DNA from: JACMQX01 sp040385105
GTDB taxonomy: Bacteria; Pseudomonadota; Gammaproteobacteria; Burkholderiales; Burkholderiaceae_C
DNA: 64,000 nucleotides
Direction of reading: 5' to 3'
Assembly: GCA_040385105.1 (NCBI GenBank)
Contig: JAZKHY010000053.1
Location: 3,094-67,093, forward strand
Part shown: in pieces, positions 15,524 to 24,494 of the stretch
Layout: the number at the start of each line of letters is the position of its first letter
Numbering within the stretch: the stretch's first letter is position 1
The notes under the pieces: generated by a model
Database searches by the model: none
The model's input: the letters and a program-made list of their open reading frames with translations, nothing else
Told to the model about the DNA's origin: nothing
Translations under genes and position numbers: made by a program

Positions 15524-18049
15524 TCAGACCACGCTGGGCCGCTCGTAAACCTCGCCACTTTCAGGCCACCACACAGTACGCAGCGCGCGCAAGGCATTGA
15601 CCTTGTCCTGCGGCTTGTCCAGCACCGCACGCAGTACCTCCCGCGTATCCGCCCCCAGCCCCGGCAACGGCGTGAAGCGCGGCGCGGCAGCGCCCGCGAA
15701 CCGCACCGGATTGCCCGCGACCTTCACATGGCGCGCGACGGGGTGCGACTCGTCGAAGCCCACCAGCATGTGCCGCAACGCCACATGCGGATGGCCAAAC
15801 GCTTCCCTGATGTTCACCACCTTGGCGCCCGGGATGCCGAGCTTGACGAAGCGGCGCTGCCATTCGTCGGCGGTTTCCTTCGCCAGCGCGCCGGTCACCA
15901 GCTTGTTGAGGTACGGCTCGTTGGCGCGGCGCAGTGTTTCGTTGGCAATCAGCGGGTCGTTCGCCCATTCCGGGTGGCCGAAGGCCTCGCAGGCCTTGGC
16001 CCAGAACTGGCCCGTGATGCCGAGCACGAACCAGCGGCCGTCGCCCGCCAGGAACGGGCCATAGGGCATGGCGCCGTTGCCGCCGCGCCGCGGCGTGGCG
16101 GCGTAGCGCATGCCGCTCATCGCGGTGGGAACGCGGTAGCCCTGCATGGCCAGCTGCGCGTCGAAGAGGGCGATGTCCAATGTTGCGCCGGGGCCCGAAC
16201 CTGCAGGTGCGCCTGTACGCGCGCGCCGGCGCAGCGCGGCCATGATGCCGATCACCGCATACAGTGCGCCACCGATGCCGCCGATGGGGTTGCCCCAGCG
16301 GACCGGCGGCGAGCCGGGTTCGCCGGTGCCGGTGATGCTCATGGCGCCGCCGATGGCCTGCACCGTGGCGTCGTATGCGGGCTGCGCAGACCACGGACCC
16401 TGCTGGCCGTAGCCCGACACCGAGCAATGCACCAGCGCGGGGTTGATCGCGCGCAGGCTGTCCGCATCCAGCCCCAGTCTGGCCATGACACCGGGTTTGT
16501 AGTTGTTGTAGACCACGTCGGCCACGCGCACCAGGTCCAGGACCAGCGCCCGGCCTTCGGGAGATTTCAGGTCCACGCACAGGCTGCGCTTGTTGCGGTT
16601 GAGGCCAAAGGCGTAGGCAATCGCGGGTGAGACCCGGCCGCCTTCGGGCTCCGCAATCGGGGCCGGCTCGCCTTGCGGCGGCCGCTCGATCTTGAGCACG
16701 GTGGCGCCCAGGTCGGCCAGGATCTGTGTGCCCAGCGTGCCACTGGGTTCGTCGCCGCAGAATTCGAGCACCAGGGTGCCGCGCAAAGGGCCTTCAACCG
16801 CTGCGAGCCGGGCGATGGCCTGGTGCGTGGCGGCGTTCGCGCCACCCCCGGCTTGCGCCGGCGTGGGCACGCGCGGCTGCGCCAGCTCCTGCATCACAGC
16901 CTGTGTGTCGGCGCCCGTTGCAACCGGTGCCCGTTGCGGCAGCGGCGCCTCACCCGCAAACCGCAGCGGGCTCGCTGCCGCATGGATCACGCGGCCATTG
17001 GCTTGCTCAAAGCGCACGAGCATGTCGCGCGCCCTGGCCTGCGGGTGTCCGAAAGCTTCGTGGATTTCGTTGACGCGTGCGGCCGGAACGCCGTGCGTCA
17101 CCAGCCGATCGGCCCAACTCGCGGAGGTGTCGTCGCGAAAGCGCGCCTCGACAAGTTCTTCCAGCGCGCGCTGGTTGGCCTGGCGCAGTGCCAGCGTGGC
17201 AAAGCGCGCATCGTCAAGCCATTCGGGCCGCTCAACGGCTTCGCAGAATGCCTTCCAGAAATTGCTCGCCACGCCGATGACCACCCAGCCGCCGTCGCCG
17301 CACTGGAACGGGCCATAGGGCGTCGCGCCCGCGCCGCCGCGCCGGGGCGATGCGGCCTTGAAGTCCATGCCGCTGCCGAAGACCTGCGGCACGCGGTAAG
17401 TGTTCATGGCCAGCTGCACGTCGAGCAGCGAGATGTCCACGGCCTGGCCCGCGCCGGTGCGGTCACGCTCGGCCAGCGCGGCGAGCGTGCCGATCACCGC
17501 ATAGAGCGCGCCGCCGATGTCGCCGATGGGCACGCCCAGGCGGCAGGGCAGGTCGTCGGGAATGCCGGTGCCGGTGATGCTCATCGAGCCGCCCAGCGCC
17601 TGCACCGCCACGTCGTAGGCGCCGACTTCGGCCCAGGGGCCTTCGGTGCCGAAGCCGGTGATGGAGCAGCACACGATGCGCGGGTTCACCGCGCGCAGCG
17701 AGACCGGGTCCAGGCCCAGGCGGCCGAGCACACCGGGGCGGAAGTTGTCGTACACCACGTCGCTGCGGCGCACGAGTTCAAGGAATGCGGCCTTGCCTTC
17801 GGCGCTCTTCAGGTCCAGGCAGATGCTGCGCTTGTTGCGCTGCAGCGCCCAGGTGAAGCCTTCGGCCTCGCCCACCGGCGTGCCTGCGGGCAATTCCGCC
17901 AGCGGCCCGGCGGCCGATGGCGAGTCCACGCGGATCACGTCGGCACCGAGGTAGCCCAGTATTTCCGAGCCGAACGGCCCGGCCACGACCGTAGACAGGT
18001 CGATGATGCGCAGGCCCGCCAAAGGCGCGTGGTCCGGGACAGCGCTCAT
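15524..18049 (-). CDS. Tandem-duplicated family III CoA-transferase (double CaiB/BaiF)
   Basis: An 841-aa protein made of two complete CaiB/BaiF units (~1-405 and ~435-830) that clearly derive from each other. Both contain a GAYD/PAYD-VQAxGGxMSITGTG motif with the nucleophilic Asp (D146 and ~D573), PYGPF and EAFGHPxxxxxxMLVxF. Family III enzymes move CoA between carboxylic acids. Usual members are ~400 aa. Fused pairs are known (the DMSP enzyme DddD is one), but there one half has lost its Asp; here both keep it. It is the last gene of the six-gene operon, 58 bases after the acyl-CoA dehydrogenase. It could activate the pathway acid or recycle CoA from a product. Confidence 0.87.
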   Translation of the reverse strand: MSAVPDHAPLAGLRIIDLSTVVAGPFGSEILGYLGADVIRVDSPSAAGPLAELPAGTPVGEAEGFTWALQRNKRSICLDLKSAEGKAAFLELVRRSDVVYDNFRPGVLGRLGLDPVSLRAVNPRIVCCSITGFGTEGPWAEVGAYDVAVQALGGSMSITGTGIPDDLPCRLGVPIGDIGGALYAVIGTLAALAERDRTGAGQAVDISLLDVQLAMNTYRVPQVFGSGMDFKAASPRRGGAGATPYGPFQCGDGGWVVIGVASNFWKAFCEAVERPEWLDDARFATLALRQANQRALEELVEARFRDDTSASWADRLVTHGVPAARVNEIHEAFGHPQARARDMLVRFEQANGRVIHAAASPLRFAGEAPLPQRAPVATGADTQAVMQELAQPRVPTPAQAGGGANAATHQAIARLAAVEGPLRGTLVLEFCGDEPSGTLGTQILADLGATVLKIERPPQGEPAPIAEPEGGRVSPAIAYAFGLNRNKRSLCVDLKSPEGRALVLDLVRVADVVYNNYKPGVMARLGLDADSLRAINPALVHCSVSGYGQQGPWSAQPAYDATVQAIGGAMSITGTGEPGSPPVRWGNPIGGIGGALYAVIGIMAALRRRARTGAPAGSGPGATLDIALFDAQLAMQGYRVPTAMSGMRYAATPRRGGNGAMPYGPFLAGDGRWFVLGITGQFWAKACEAFGHPEWANDPLIANETLRRANEPYLNKLVTGALAKETADEWQRRFVKLGIPGAKVVNIREAFGHPHVALRHMLVGFDESHPVARHVKVAGNPVRFAGAAAPRFTPLPGLGADTREVLRAVLDKPQDKVNALRALRTVWWPESGEVYERPSVV

Positions 18050-18107
18050 GGTGAAACCTCCGTGCTGCGCACTGCGGTGCGAGCGCCTTCGGGCGGCCGG
18101 GCGGCGT

Positions 18108-19280
18108 TCATAGCGTTCGGGCAATCAGCATTTTCATCACTTCAGAGCTGCCGCCCGCGATGCGGCGCACCCGCGCATCCACATACATGCGCGAGATCGG
18201 CATTTCGGTCATGTAGCCCCAGCCGCCGTGCATCTGCAGGCAGTCGTCCACCATGCGGCATTGAAGCTCGGTGGTGAAGAGCTTGGCGCAGGCGGCTTCA
18301 TCGGTGGTCAGTGTGCCGGCCATCTGCTTCAGGATGGACTGGTCCACCAGCGCCCAGGCGGCGGTGAGCTGCGTCTTGAGCTCGGCCAGCTTGAACTGCG
18401 TGTTCTGGAAGTCCATCAGCGGCTTGCCGAAAATCTGGCGCTCCTTGACGTAAGCCACCGTGATGTCGAAGGCCTTCTGCGCCGACGCGGTGGCAATCGT
18501 CGCGATGGACAACCGTTCGCGCGGGATCTCGTGCATCACCTGCGCAAAGCCGCGGTTCTCCTCGCCCAGCAGGTTGCTTGCCGGCACGCGAACGTCGTCG
18601 AAGAACAGCTCGGCCGTGTCCGACGCCTTCATGCCCATCTTGGACAGCCGTCGCCCGCGCCTGAAGCCCGCGCGGTCACCTTCAACCAGGATCAGGCTCA
18701 CGCCCTTGGCGCCGAGCTCCGGTGCGGTCTTGCAGGCCACGATGATCAGGTCGGCATTGATGCCGTTGGTGATGAAGGTCTTGGAGCCGCTGATGACGTA
18801 TTCATCTCCCTCGCGGCGTGCGGTGGTGCGCATGGCCTTGAGGTCGCTGCCCGCATGCGGCTCGGTGAGCGCGATGGCGCCGATGGTGATGCCCTGGACC
18901 ATGCGCGGCAGCCATTGCTTCTTCTGCTCTTCGGTGCCCAGCGCTTCCAGGTAGGCCGAGATGATGTCGGTATGGGTCTGGATGGTGAAGCTCGACTGGC
19001 CGGTGTAACCCAGCTCTTCATCGACCACGCACATGTAGCGGAAGTCCGCGCCCGGCCCGCCGTAGGCTTCGGGTGTGCAGGGGCACAGCAGGCCTGCACT
19101 GCCGGCCTTTTGGTACAGCTCGCGCGGGATCACGCCTTCTTCTTCCCACTGCGCAATGTTCGGCATCAGCTCGGCCGCAAAGAAGCGTCGCACCTGCTCG
19201 CGATACAGCTGGTGCTCGGGCTCGTAGATGCCGCGGTCTTCCATCAGCGACACATAAGGCTTGGGCGCGCGCGAACTCAT
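18108..19280 (-). CDS. Acyl-CoA dehydrogenase
   Basis: A 390-aa flavoenzyme that introduces the alpha,beta double bond of an acyl-CoA. ACAD signatures are present: GAIALTEPHAGSDL (flavin side), YVISGSKTFITNG, RIAGGSSEVMK at the C-terminus, and a QMHGGWGY loop. At the position where medium-chain enzymes carry the catalytic Glu (IYEGT) this protein has Gly (IAGGS), as do many family members whose base comes from another helix. The start is the ATG overlapping the SDR stop by four bases; an upstream in-frame extension is antisense-like. Within the operon it should supply the enoyl-CoA for the MaoC hydratase. Confidence 0.9.
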   Translation of the reverse strand: MSSRAPKPYVSLMEDRGIYEPEHQLYREQVRRFFAAELMPNIAQWEEEGVIPRELYQKAGSAGLLCPCTPEAYGGPGADFRYMCVVDEELGYTGQSSFTIQTHTDIISAYLEALGTEEQKKQWLPRMVQGITIGAIALTEPHAGSDLKAMRTTARREGDEYVISGSKTFITNGINADLIIVACKTAPELGAKGVSLILVEGDRAGFRRGRRLSKMGMKASDTAELFFDDVRVPASNLLGEENRGFAQVMHEIPRERLSIATIATASAQKAFDITVAYVKERQIFGKPLMDFQNTQFKLAELKTQLTAAWALVDQSILKQMAGTLTTDEAACAKLFTTELQCRMVDDCLQMHGGWGYMTEMPISRMYVDARVRRIAGGSSEVMKMLIARTL

Positions 19281-20209
19281 GACGCGCTTTCTTCCAGCTT
19301 GGGGGCAGGGTTGGTGTAGTTCTGCAGCAGCGTCTTGGGGACCAGCGTGGCGATCTCGTCGATGCTGAACACATGGTCTTCGTCGCTGGCCAGCGTTGCG
19401 CGCAGCTCCGGGTCGTTGTAGATGCCGATCAGGCCGCGCTCGATGCGGAAGGCCTGGCCGTTGATGTGGGCCGCATCCTCGCTGGCCAAGTAGCAGGCGA
19501 ACGGCGCAATGTGCTCGGGCCCGCCCATGTTCATCACCGAGTCGTAGCGCGCCCTGGTGATCAGGCCGGCCTCGAGCCGCTTGCGGAAGCCGTCCTTCAC
19601 CGCGTCGTCCATGGTCAGGCGCGTGGCCGCTGCCGGGCACATGGTGTTGACGGTGACGCCGTAGCGACCGAGCTCGCGCGCGATGCCGCGCGTCAGGCTG
19701 AACACACCGCCCTTGGCCGCGCCGTAGTTGATCTGGCCCACGGTGCCGCGCCAGGCTTCCGAGCCCATGTTGATGATGCGGCCCCAGCGCTTCTCGCGCA
19801 TGTGCTTCGCCGCATGGTGGATCATGTTGTACTGGCCCTTGAGGTGCACAGCGACGACCACGTCCCAGTCTTCCTCGGGCATGTTCCAGATCATCTTGGG
19901 GCGCAGCACGCCGGCGTTGTTGACAACGATGTCCACCGAGCCGAATTCGTCCAACGCCTTCTGCACCGCGCGGCCGCAGGCCGCGAAGTCGCTCACCGAC
20001 TCGTTCACCGCCACGGCCTTGCCGCCTTCGGCGCGGATCTGCGCTGCAGCTTCCTCGGCCGGCGACTTGTCGTCGGGCCGGCCGTCCTTGGCGCCGCCCG
20101 GGTCCAGCACGACGATGTTGGCGCCTTCCTTCGCCATGGCCTGGCCGATGGCAAAGCCGATGCCGCGTGCGCCGCCGGTGATGATGGCTGTCCTGTTTTC
20201 GAGTCTCAT
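19277..20209 (-). CDS. Short-chain dehydrogenase/reductase with C-terminal extension
   Basis: A 310-aa NAD(P)-dependent dehydrogenase. The Rossmann motif is GGARGIG at the N-terminus, NNAG follows at the usual place, and the catalytic set is Ser (NMGS) and YGAAK. The ~55-residue tail after the SDR core is longer than normal and resembles the peroxisomal multifunctional type-2 SDR domain in layout. In this operon it may oxidise a hydroxyacyl-CoA or a hydroxyl on the substrate. It overlaps the acyl-CoA dehydrogenase by four bases and follows the aldehyde dehydrogenase by 37. Confidence 0.87.
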   Translation of the reverse strand: MRLENRTAIITGGARGIGFAIGQAMAKEGANIVVLDPGGAKDGRPDDKSPAEEAAAQIRAEGGKAVAVNESVSDFAACGRAVQKALDEFGSVDIVVNNAGVLRPKMIWNMPEEDWDVVVAVHLKGQYNMIHHAAKHMREKRWGRIINMGSEAWRGTVGQINYGAAKGGVFSLTRGIARELGRYGVTVNTMCPAAATRLTMDDAVKDGFRKRLEAGLITRARYDSVMNMGGPEHIAPFACYLASEDAAHINGQAFRIERGLIGIYNDPELRATLASDEDHVFSIDEIATLVPKTLLQNYTNPAPKLEESAS

Positions 20210-20246
20210 GGTGTTGCTTCCTGAAGTGATGGTTTGCCGAACGGGT

Positions 20247-21698
20247 TCAGCGTGTCTTGTGTGAAACGAGTTTGGTGCCGAGGTAGCCCTCAAAGCATTC
20301 CGCGCCGCCTTCGCGGCCGTAACCGCTGTCCTTGACGCCGCCGAACGGCGTGTCGTGGCCGGCGGCCTGGAAGTGGTTGACCGACACCACGCCGCATTCG
20401 AGGTCGGCGCCGATCTGGTTGGCCGCCGCCGCCGAATCGGTGAAGGCGTAGCCCGCCAGGCCGTAGGGCGTGCTGTTGGCGCGGGCGATGGCGTCGTCCA
20501 GGTTTGCGAAGGGTGCGATCAGCCCGACGGGGCCGAAGGGCTCGGTCTGCAGCACCTCGGCGGTGTCGGGAATGTCGGTGAGCACGGCGGGCGCGAAGAA
20601 GTAGCCCTTGCCCGGCAGGCGCGTGCCGCCGGTGCGCAGCTTCGCGCCGGCCTGCGTGGCCTGGCCGATGAGCTGCTCCATGGCGTCGCGCCGGCGCGCA
20701 TTGGCCAGCGGCCCCATCTCCATGCCGGGCGTGAAGCCGTTGCCGACCTTGATGGCTTTGGCGGTGTCGATGAAAGCCTGGGTAAAGCGCTCCATGATGC
20801 TTTCGTGCACATAGAAGCGGGTGGGCGACATGCAGATCTGCCCGGCGTTGCGGTACTTGGTGCGGGCGCAGAATTCCGCTGTCTTCACCGGGTCGGCATC
20901 GGCGCAGACGATCACGGGCGAGTGCCCGCCCAGCTCCATGACGGCGGGCTTGAGGTATTGCGCGGCGAGTGTGGCCAGGTGCCGCCCGATCGGAACCGAG
21001 CCGGTGAAGGCGAAGGCGCGCACGATGGGCGATGCGATGAGCTGCGACGAGATGTCACCCGGGTTGCCGAAGACCATGTTCAGCACACCGGCCGGCACGC
21101 CTGCGTCCACCAGGCAATGCGCCAGCAGGATGGCGGTGCCCGGTGTTTCTTCCGCCGGCTTGATGACCACCGCGCAGCCTGCAGCGAGCGCGGCCGACAT
21201 CTTGCGCGCGGGCGAGGCGCCCGGCCCGTTCCACGGCGTGAAGGCCGCGACCACGCCGACCGGTTCGCGGATGACCTTGTGCTCGATGCCGGTGGCTGCG
21301 GGCACGATGCGGCCATAGGCGCGCTGGGACTCGGCCGCATGCCACTCGAACACGACGGCCAGGCGCTCGACCTCGATGAAGGACTCTGCAAGCGGCTTGC
21401 CGAGCTCCAGCGTGATGGTGCGGGCAATGGCGTCGGCGCGCTCGCGCACCAGCGCCGCTGCCTTGACGATGACGGCTGCCCGCGCCGCGGGCGCGGTGCG
21501 CCGCCACTGCGTGAAGCCGCGTGCCGCGGCATCAAGTGCGCGTTGCACGTCTTCGGCTGTGGCGACCGGCAGGCGGCCGATCTCGTCCTCGGTGGAGGGG
21601 TCGATCACCGGGCGTGTCGCGCCGTCGGACGCAGCGGTCCAGCGGCCGTCGATCAGCAGCTGGAGGCGCGGGTAGAAGCTGTGGGGGCTGTCGGCCAT
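20247..21698 (-). CDS. NAD(P)-dependent aldehyde dehydrogenase
   Basis: A 483-aa ALDH. The cofactor and catalytic landmarks are TPWNGPG (Asn of the oxyanion hole), KPAEETPG, FTGSVPIG, MELGGHSP (general base Glu) and NAGQICMS (nucleophile Cys). Most family members have NFP rather than NGP. It sits between the DUF35-thiolase fusion and the SDR. An aldehyde-consuming enzyme here fits a pathway in which the thiolase-like enzyme releases an aldehyde by retro-aldol cleavage rather than a thiolytic acyl-CoA (inference). The specific aldehyde is unknown. Confidence 0.9.
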   Translation of the reverse strand: MADSPHSFYPRLQLLIDGRWTAASDGATRPVIDPSTEDEIGRLPVATAEDVQRALDAAARGFTQWRRTAPAARAAVIVKAAALVRERADAIARTITLELGKPLAESFIEVERLAVVFEWHAAESQRAYGRIVPAATGIEHKVIREPVGVVAAFTPWNGPGASPARKMSAALAAGCAVVIKPAEETPGTAILLAHCLVDAGVPAGVLNMVFGNPGDISSQLIASPIVRAFAFTGSVPIGRHLATLAAQYLKPAVMELGGHSPVIVCADADPVKTAEFCARTKYRNAGQICMSPTRFYVHESIMERFTQAFIDTAKAIKVGNGFTPGMEMGPLANARRRDAMEQLIGQATQAGAKLRTGGTRLPGKGYFFAPAVLTDIPDTAEVLQTEPFGPVGLIAPFANLDDAIARANSTPYGLAGYAFTDSAAAANQIGADLECGVVSVNHFQAAGHDTPFGGVKDSGYGREGGAECFEGYLGTKLVSHKTR

Positions 21699-21735
21699 GA
21701 AAGGTATGTCTCCGGGATGTTGTTGTGTTGTGCTG

Positions 21736-23469
21736 TCATGCCTGGTTCGTCATGATGACCGTGCCCGCCGCCGCGAACTGCCGGCCGGGGCCATGCGCGA
21801 TGCTGGTGGCGATTCCTTGAACCTGGCGCGCACCGGCCTCACCACGCAACTGGTAGACCGATTCAAGCAGCGCGAACATGCCGTAGCGGCCGGTGTGGCA
21901 ATACGACAGGCCGCCGCCATTGGTGTTCATCGGCAGGATGCCGCCGGGCCCGGTCGCGTAGCGCGGCAGGCCGTCGGCGCCGGTGACTTTCTGCGCCACG
22001 AAGGGGCCGGACTCGCCGCGCGGCACAAAGCCCAGGTCTTCCAGGAACATCATCGGCGTGAAGCTGAAGGCGTCGTAGAGCATCAGGTGGTCGATCTCGC
22101 CGGGGCCGATGCCCGCTTCGGCGAATGCCTGCTGCCCGGAGAGGACGCTGGAGTCCGACACGGTGAAGTCGCGCATCATGCCAACCTGCCGGTGCGCCGT
22201 GGCCTCGCCCGAGCCCACCACGTACACCGGCTTGTGCGGGAAGTCCTTTGCGCGCTCGGGCGCCACCAGCACCAGCGCGCCGCCGCCGTCGGCCACCAGG
22301 CAGCAGTCCAGCAGCGTGAAAGGCCAGCAGACCATGCGTGCGTCCAGCACGTCCTGCGGCGTGATCGCGCCCGCCTTGTGCATGATGGCCTTGGGGTTGA
22401 GCAAGGCCCAGTCGCGGGTAGCGGCCGGCACATGGGCCATCTGCCCGCGCGTGGTGCCGAATTCGTGGAAGTGCCGCGCGACAGGCATCGAGAAGGTGGT
22501 CGGGGCGCCGGCCACGCCGAAGGGCGCCTCGAACTGGCCTTGCGGGCTGGCGGGCGCGGCTTCAAGCTCGGTGTCGATGCGCGACTTGCCGCTCTCGCCG
22601 TGAACGATCAGCGCCACGTCGCACATGCCGGCGGCAATGGCGGCAGCCGCATGCCGCACCATGACCATGTAGGAGCAGCCGCCCACGCTGGTGCTGTCCA
22701 CATAGCGCGGCACGAGGCCGAGGTATTCGGAGAGTTCGTTGGGGCCGGCGACGGTGGAGAAAATGCCGTCGACATCCGAGAGCTTCAGGCCCGCGTCGGC
22801 CACCGCGCGCCGCGCGGCGTCGGCATGCAGGCCCAGGCGCGACAGGTGGGCCAGGCGGCCGAGCGTTTCGCTTTCGGCGGCACCCACAATCGCGGCCTTG
22901 GGCTTGCGCATCGTGACGACGCCCGGTGCGCGGGCGGTCAATGCCGGGGCAGGGCGTGCCGGGTCGCGTGGCGCCGCATGCGCCGGCACCGGGCCCGCAG
23001 GACGGAACACCGGCAGCGTGACCTGTGGCGTGATGGCCTCATGCACCAGTGCCACCGGCATGCCGATGCCGGTGTTCTGCGGCGTCGGCAGCACGTCCAT
23101 GGCCAGGTTGCTCAGCATGCGCGGGCCTTCTTCCAGCTCGATCACCGCAATCACATACGGCGCCTTGTGCTCGAAGCCCTTGGCCGCCTTGTGGTTGATG
23201 ACAAAGGTGTGCACCGTGCCGCGGCCGCTGGCCGCGCGCCACACGATGCGCTCGCTGCCGCAGTGCGGGCAGATCATGCGCGGGTAGTAGTGGGCCTTGC
23301 CGCAGGCCTCGCACCAGGGCAGCTCGAAGCGGCCGGCCTGCAGTGCGTCCCAGAAGGGCTTTGTCTCGGGCGTGGGGCGGGGAACGGAGCCGGCGTATTT
23401 GGGCGCGGCGGCTGGTGCGGCCACGGCCTGCGCGGCCGGAGGTGTGGAGGGTGATGCCGGTGCGTTCAT
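21736..23469 (-). CDS. DUF35 zinc-ribbon/OB-fold and thiolase-like fusion protein
   Basis: A 577-aa fusion. Residues ~30-150 are a DUF35 domain: a zinc ribbon (C53, C56, C67, C70) followed by an OB-fold segment with PYVIAVIELEEGPRML. Residues ~188-577 are thiolase-like: VGGCSYMVMVRHAAAAI in the nucleophile region, and NTNGGGLSYCHTGRYG with the conserved His near the C-terminus. In actinobacterial steroid degraders, separate Ltp2 (thiolase-like) and DUF35 proteins form an aldolase that cleaves a hydroxylated side chain. Here the two are one chain. Whether the Cys in VGGCS is catalytic needs structural alignment. It overlaps the MaoC gene by four bases, consistent with sequential steps. Confidence 0.88.
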   Translation of the reverse strand: MNAPASPSTPPAAQAVAAPAAAPKYAGSVPRPTPETKPFWDALQAGRFELPWCEACGKAHYYPRMICPHCGSERIVWRAASGRGTVHTFVINHKAAKGFEHKAPYVIAVIELEEGPRMLSNLAMDVLPTPQNTGIGMPVALVHEAITPQVTLPVFRPAGPVPAHAAPRDPARPAPALTARAPGVVTMRKPKAAIVGAAESETLGRLAHLSRLGLHADAARRAVADAGLKLSDVDGIFSTVAGPNELSEYLGLVPRYVDSTSVGGCSYMVMVRHAAAAIAAGMCDVALIVHGESGKSRIDTELEAAPASPQGQFEAPFGVAGAPTTFSMPVARHFHEFGTTRGQMAHVPAATRDWALLNPKAIMHKAGAITPQDVLDARMVCWPFTLLDCCLVADGGGALVLVAPERAKDFPHKPVYVVGSGEATAHRQVGMMRDFTVSDSSVLSGQQAFAEAGIGPGEIDHLMLYDAFSFTPMMFLEDLGFVPRGESGPFVAQKVTGADGLPRYATGPGGILPMNTNGGGLSYCHTGRYGMFALLESVYQLRGEAGARQVQGIATSIAHGPGRQFAAAGTVIMTNQA

Positions 23470-24332
23470 GCGATGCTTGCCTCGCCGAAGTCAAAGGCCG
23501 TGATGCCGCGCGCCTCGATGCGGGTGCGGAAGCGCACCCGGCCACCGGTTTCCTGCCAGATGTCGATGGTCTGCGTTTCGCCCGGGTAGACCGGCGCGCT
23601 GAAGCGGCCGTTCATCATCTTGAGCTTTGAGGGGTCGTTGCCGCAGACGGTGGCCAGCAGCGCGCGGCAGGCGATGCCGAAAGTGCACAGGCCATGCAGG
23701 ATGGGCCGCTCGAAGCCGGCCTTGCGCGCGACGGCGGGGCTGGCATGCACGGGGTTCCAGTCGCCCGACAGCCGGTAGATGAGCGCCGCTTCAGGCCGGG
23801 TCTCGATGCGGTGTACCAGGTCTGGCGCGCGCGTGGGCACCGGCTCGGGCTTGTATTGCTCGCGGGCCGGCGCGCCGCAGCCGCCGTCGCCGCGCAGGAA
23901 GGACGACGAGGTGCGTGTGGCCAGCAGCTGGCCGGTGGCGGCGTCGACGATGTCGCGTTCCATCAGCAGCAGCGAGCCCTTGCCCGCTCCCTTGTCGATC
24001 ACGCCGGTCACGCGGTTGCGGCCGATGACGGTGGCCTCGGGCGGCAGCGGCGCATGCACGACCAGACCCTGCTCGCCGTGCAGGCTCCTGACCCAGTCGA
24101 TGCCGGTGCGCGCGTCGCGCATCCAGGCGCCGGGGCCGCCCATGACGACCGACAGGCTGGGCACCACCAGCTGGCCTTGCTCGTGCGCTTCGTAAAGGTA
24201 ACGCAGCCCGGCCTCGTCCATCGGGTCGTGCCCATAGCCCAGGCCCAGTGCGTAAAGAATGGCGTCGCGCCGGGTGTAGCTTTGTTCAACGTCCTCGAAC
24301 TTCCAGTCGAGGACTTCTTTCCAGTTCAGCAT
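23466..24332 (-). CDS. MaoC-type (hydratase-2) enoyl-CoA hydratase
   Basis: A 288-aa double hot-dog hydratase of the peroxisomal hydratase-2 type, producing (3R)-hydroxyacyl-CoA. The diagnostic motif YRLSGDWNPVHASP lies at 186-199 with the catalytic Asp191 and His196, followed by RPILHGLCTFG. The N-terminal half keeps the fold without the catalytic motif, as usual for the two-domain form. It is the first gene of the six-gene operon. The start is 21 bases from the predicted transcription region, with CTGGAGACAGC just upstream. Product would be handed to the thiolase-like fusion encoded next. Confidence 0.9.
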   Translation of the reverse strand: MLNWKEVLDWKFEDVEQSYTRRDAILYALGLGYGHDPMDEAGLRYLYEAHEQGQLVVPSLSVVMGGPGAWMRDARTGIDWVRSLHGEQGLVVHAPLPPEATVIGRNRVTGVIDKGAGKGSLLLMERDIVDAATGQLLATRTSSSFLRGDGGCGAPAREQYKPEPVPTRAPDLVHRIETRPEAALIYRLSGDWNPVHASPAVARKAGFERPILHGLCTFGIACRALLATVCGNDPSKLKMMNGRFSAPVYPGETQTIDIWQETGGRVRFRTRIEARGITAFDFGEASIA

Positions 24333-24353
24333 GCTGTCTCCAGGATTGAACGA

Positions 24354-24382
24354 AATCTACCGGACGGTAGACATTGTGTCAA
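24354..24382 (-). promoter_or_regulatory. Minus-strand sigma-70 promoter of the six-gene acyl-CoA operon
   Basis: Read on the minus strand: TTGACA (24382-24377), a 17-base spacer and TAGATT (24359-24354). The operator at 24358-24369 covers the spacer end and the -10, so repressor and polymerase would compete directly. Confidence 0.78.
24358..24369. promoter_or_regulatory. Operator TACC-N4-GGTA at the operon promoter
   Basis: CTACC-GGAC-GGTAG (24357-24370), overlapping the -10 box of the MaoC operon. Centre-to-centre distance to the divergent site at 24471 is 113 bases, the same spacing as between the pair at 14329 and 14442. Confidence 0.78.
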
Positions 24383-24457
24383 GCAGCGCCGCCGCTGTGG
24401 ATTCCGGGTTAGTACGGATGAAGGAAGGCGCAGCAACCGCCCCGGCTGGATTGCGGA

Positions 24458-24486
24458 TTGACGATTCTTCTACCAAACGGTAGTAT
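24458..24486 (+). promoter_or_regulatory. Sigma-70 promoter of the racemase-like gene
   Basis: TTGACG (24458-24463), a 17-base spacer and TAGTAT (24481-24486). The predicted start of transcription is ~24492-24495, which coincides with the ATG at 24495. The transcript may therefore be leaderless. Confidence 0.75.
24471..24482. promoter_or_regulatory. Operator TACC-N4-GGTA at the racemase-like gene promoter
   Basis: CTACC-AAAC-GGTAG (24470-24483), lying between the -35 and -10 boxes and overlapping the -10. Confidence 0.78.
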
Positions 24487-24494
24487 CCTGCTGC

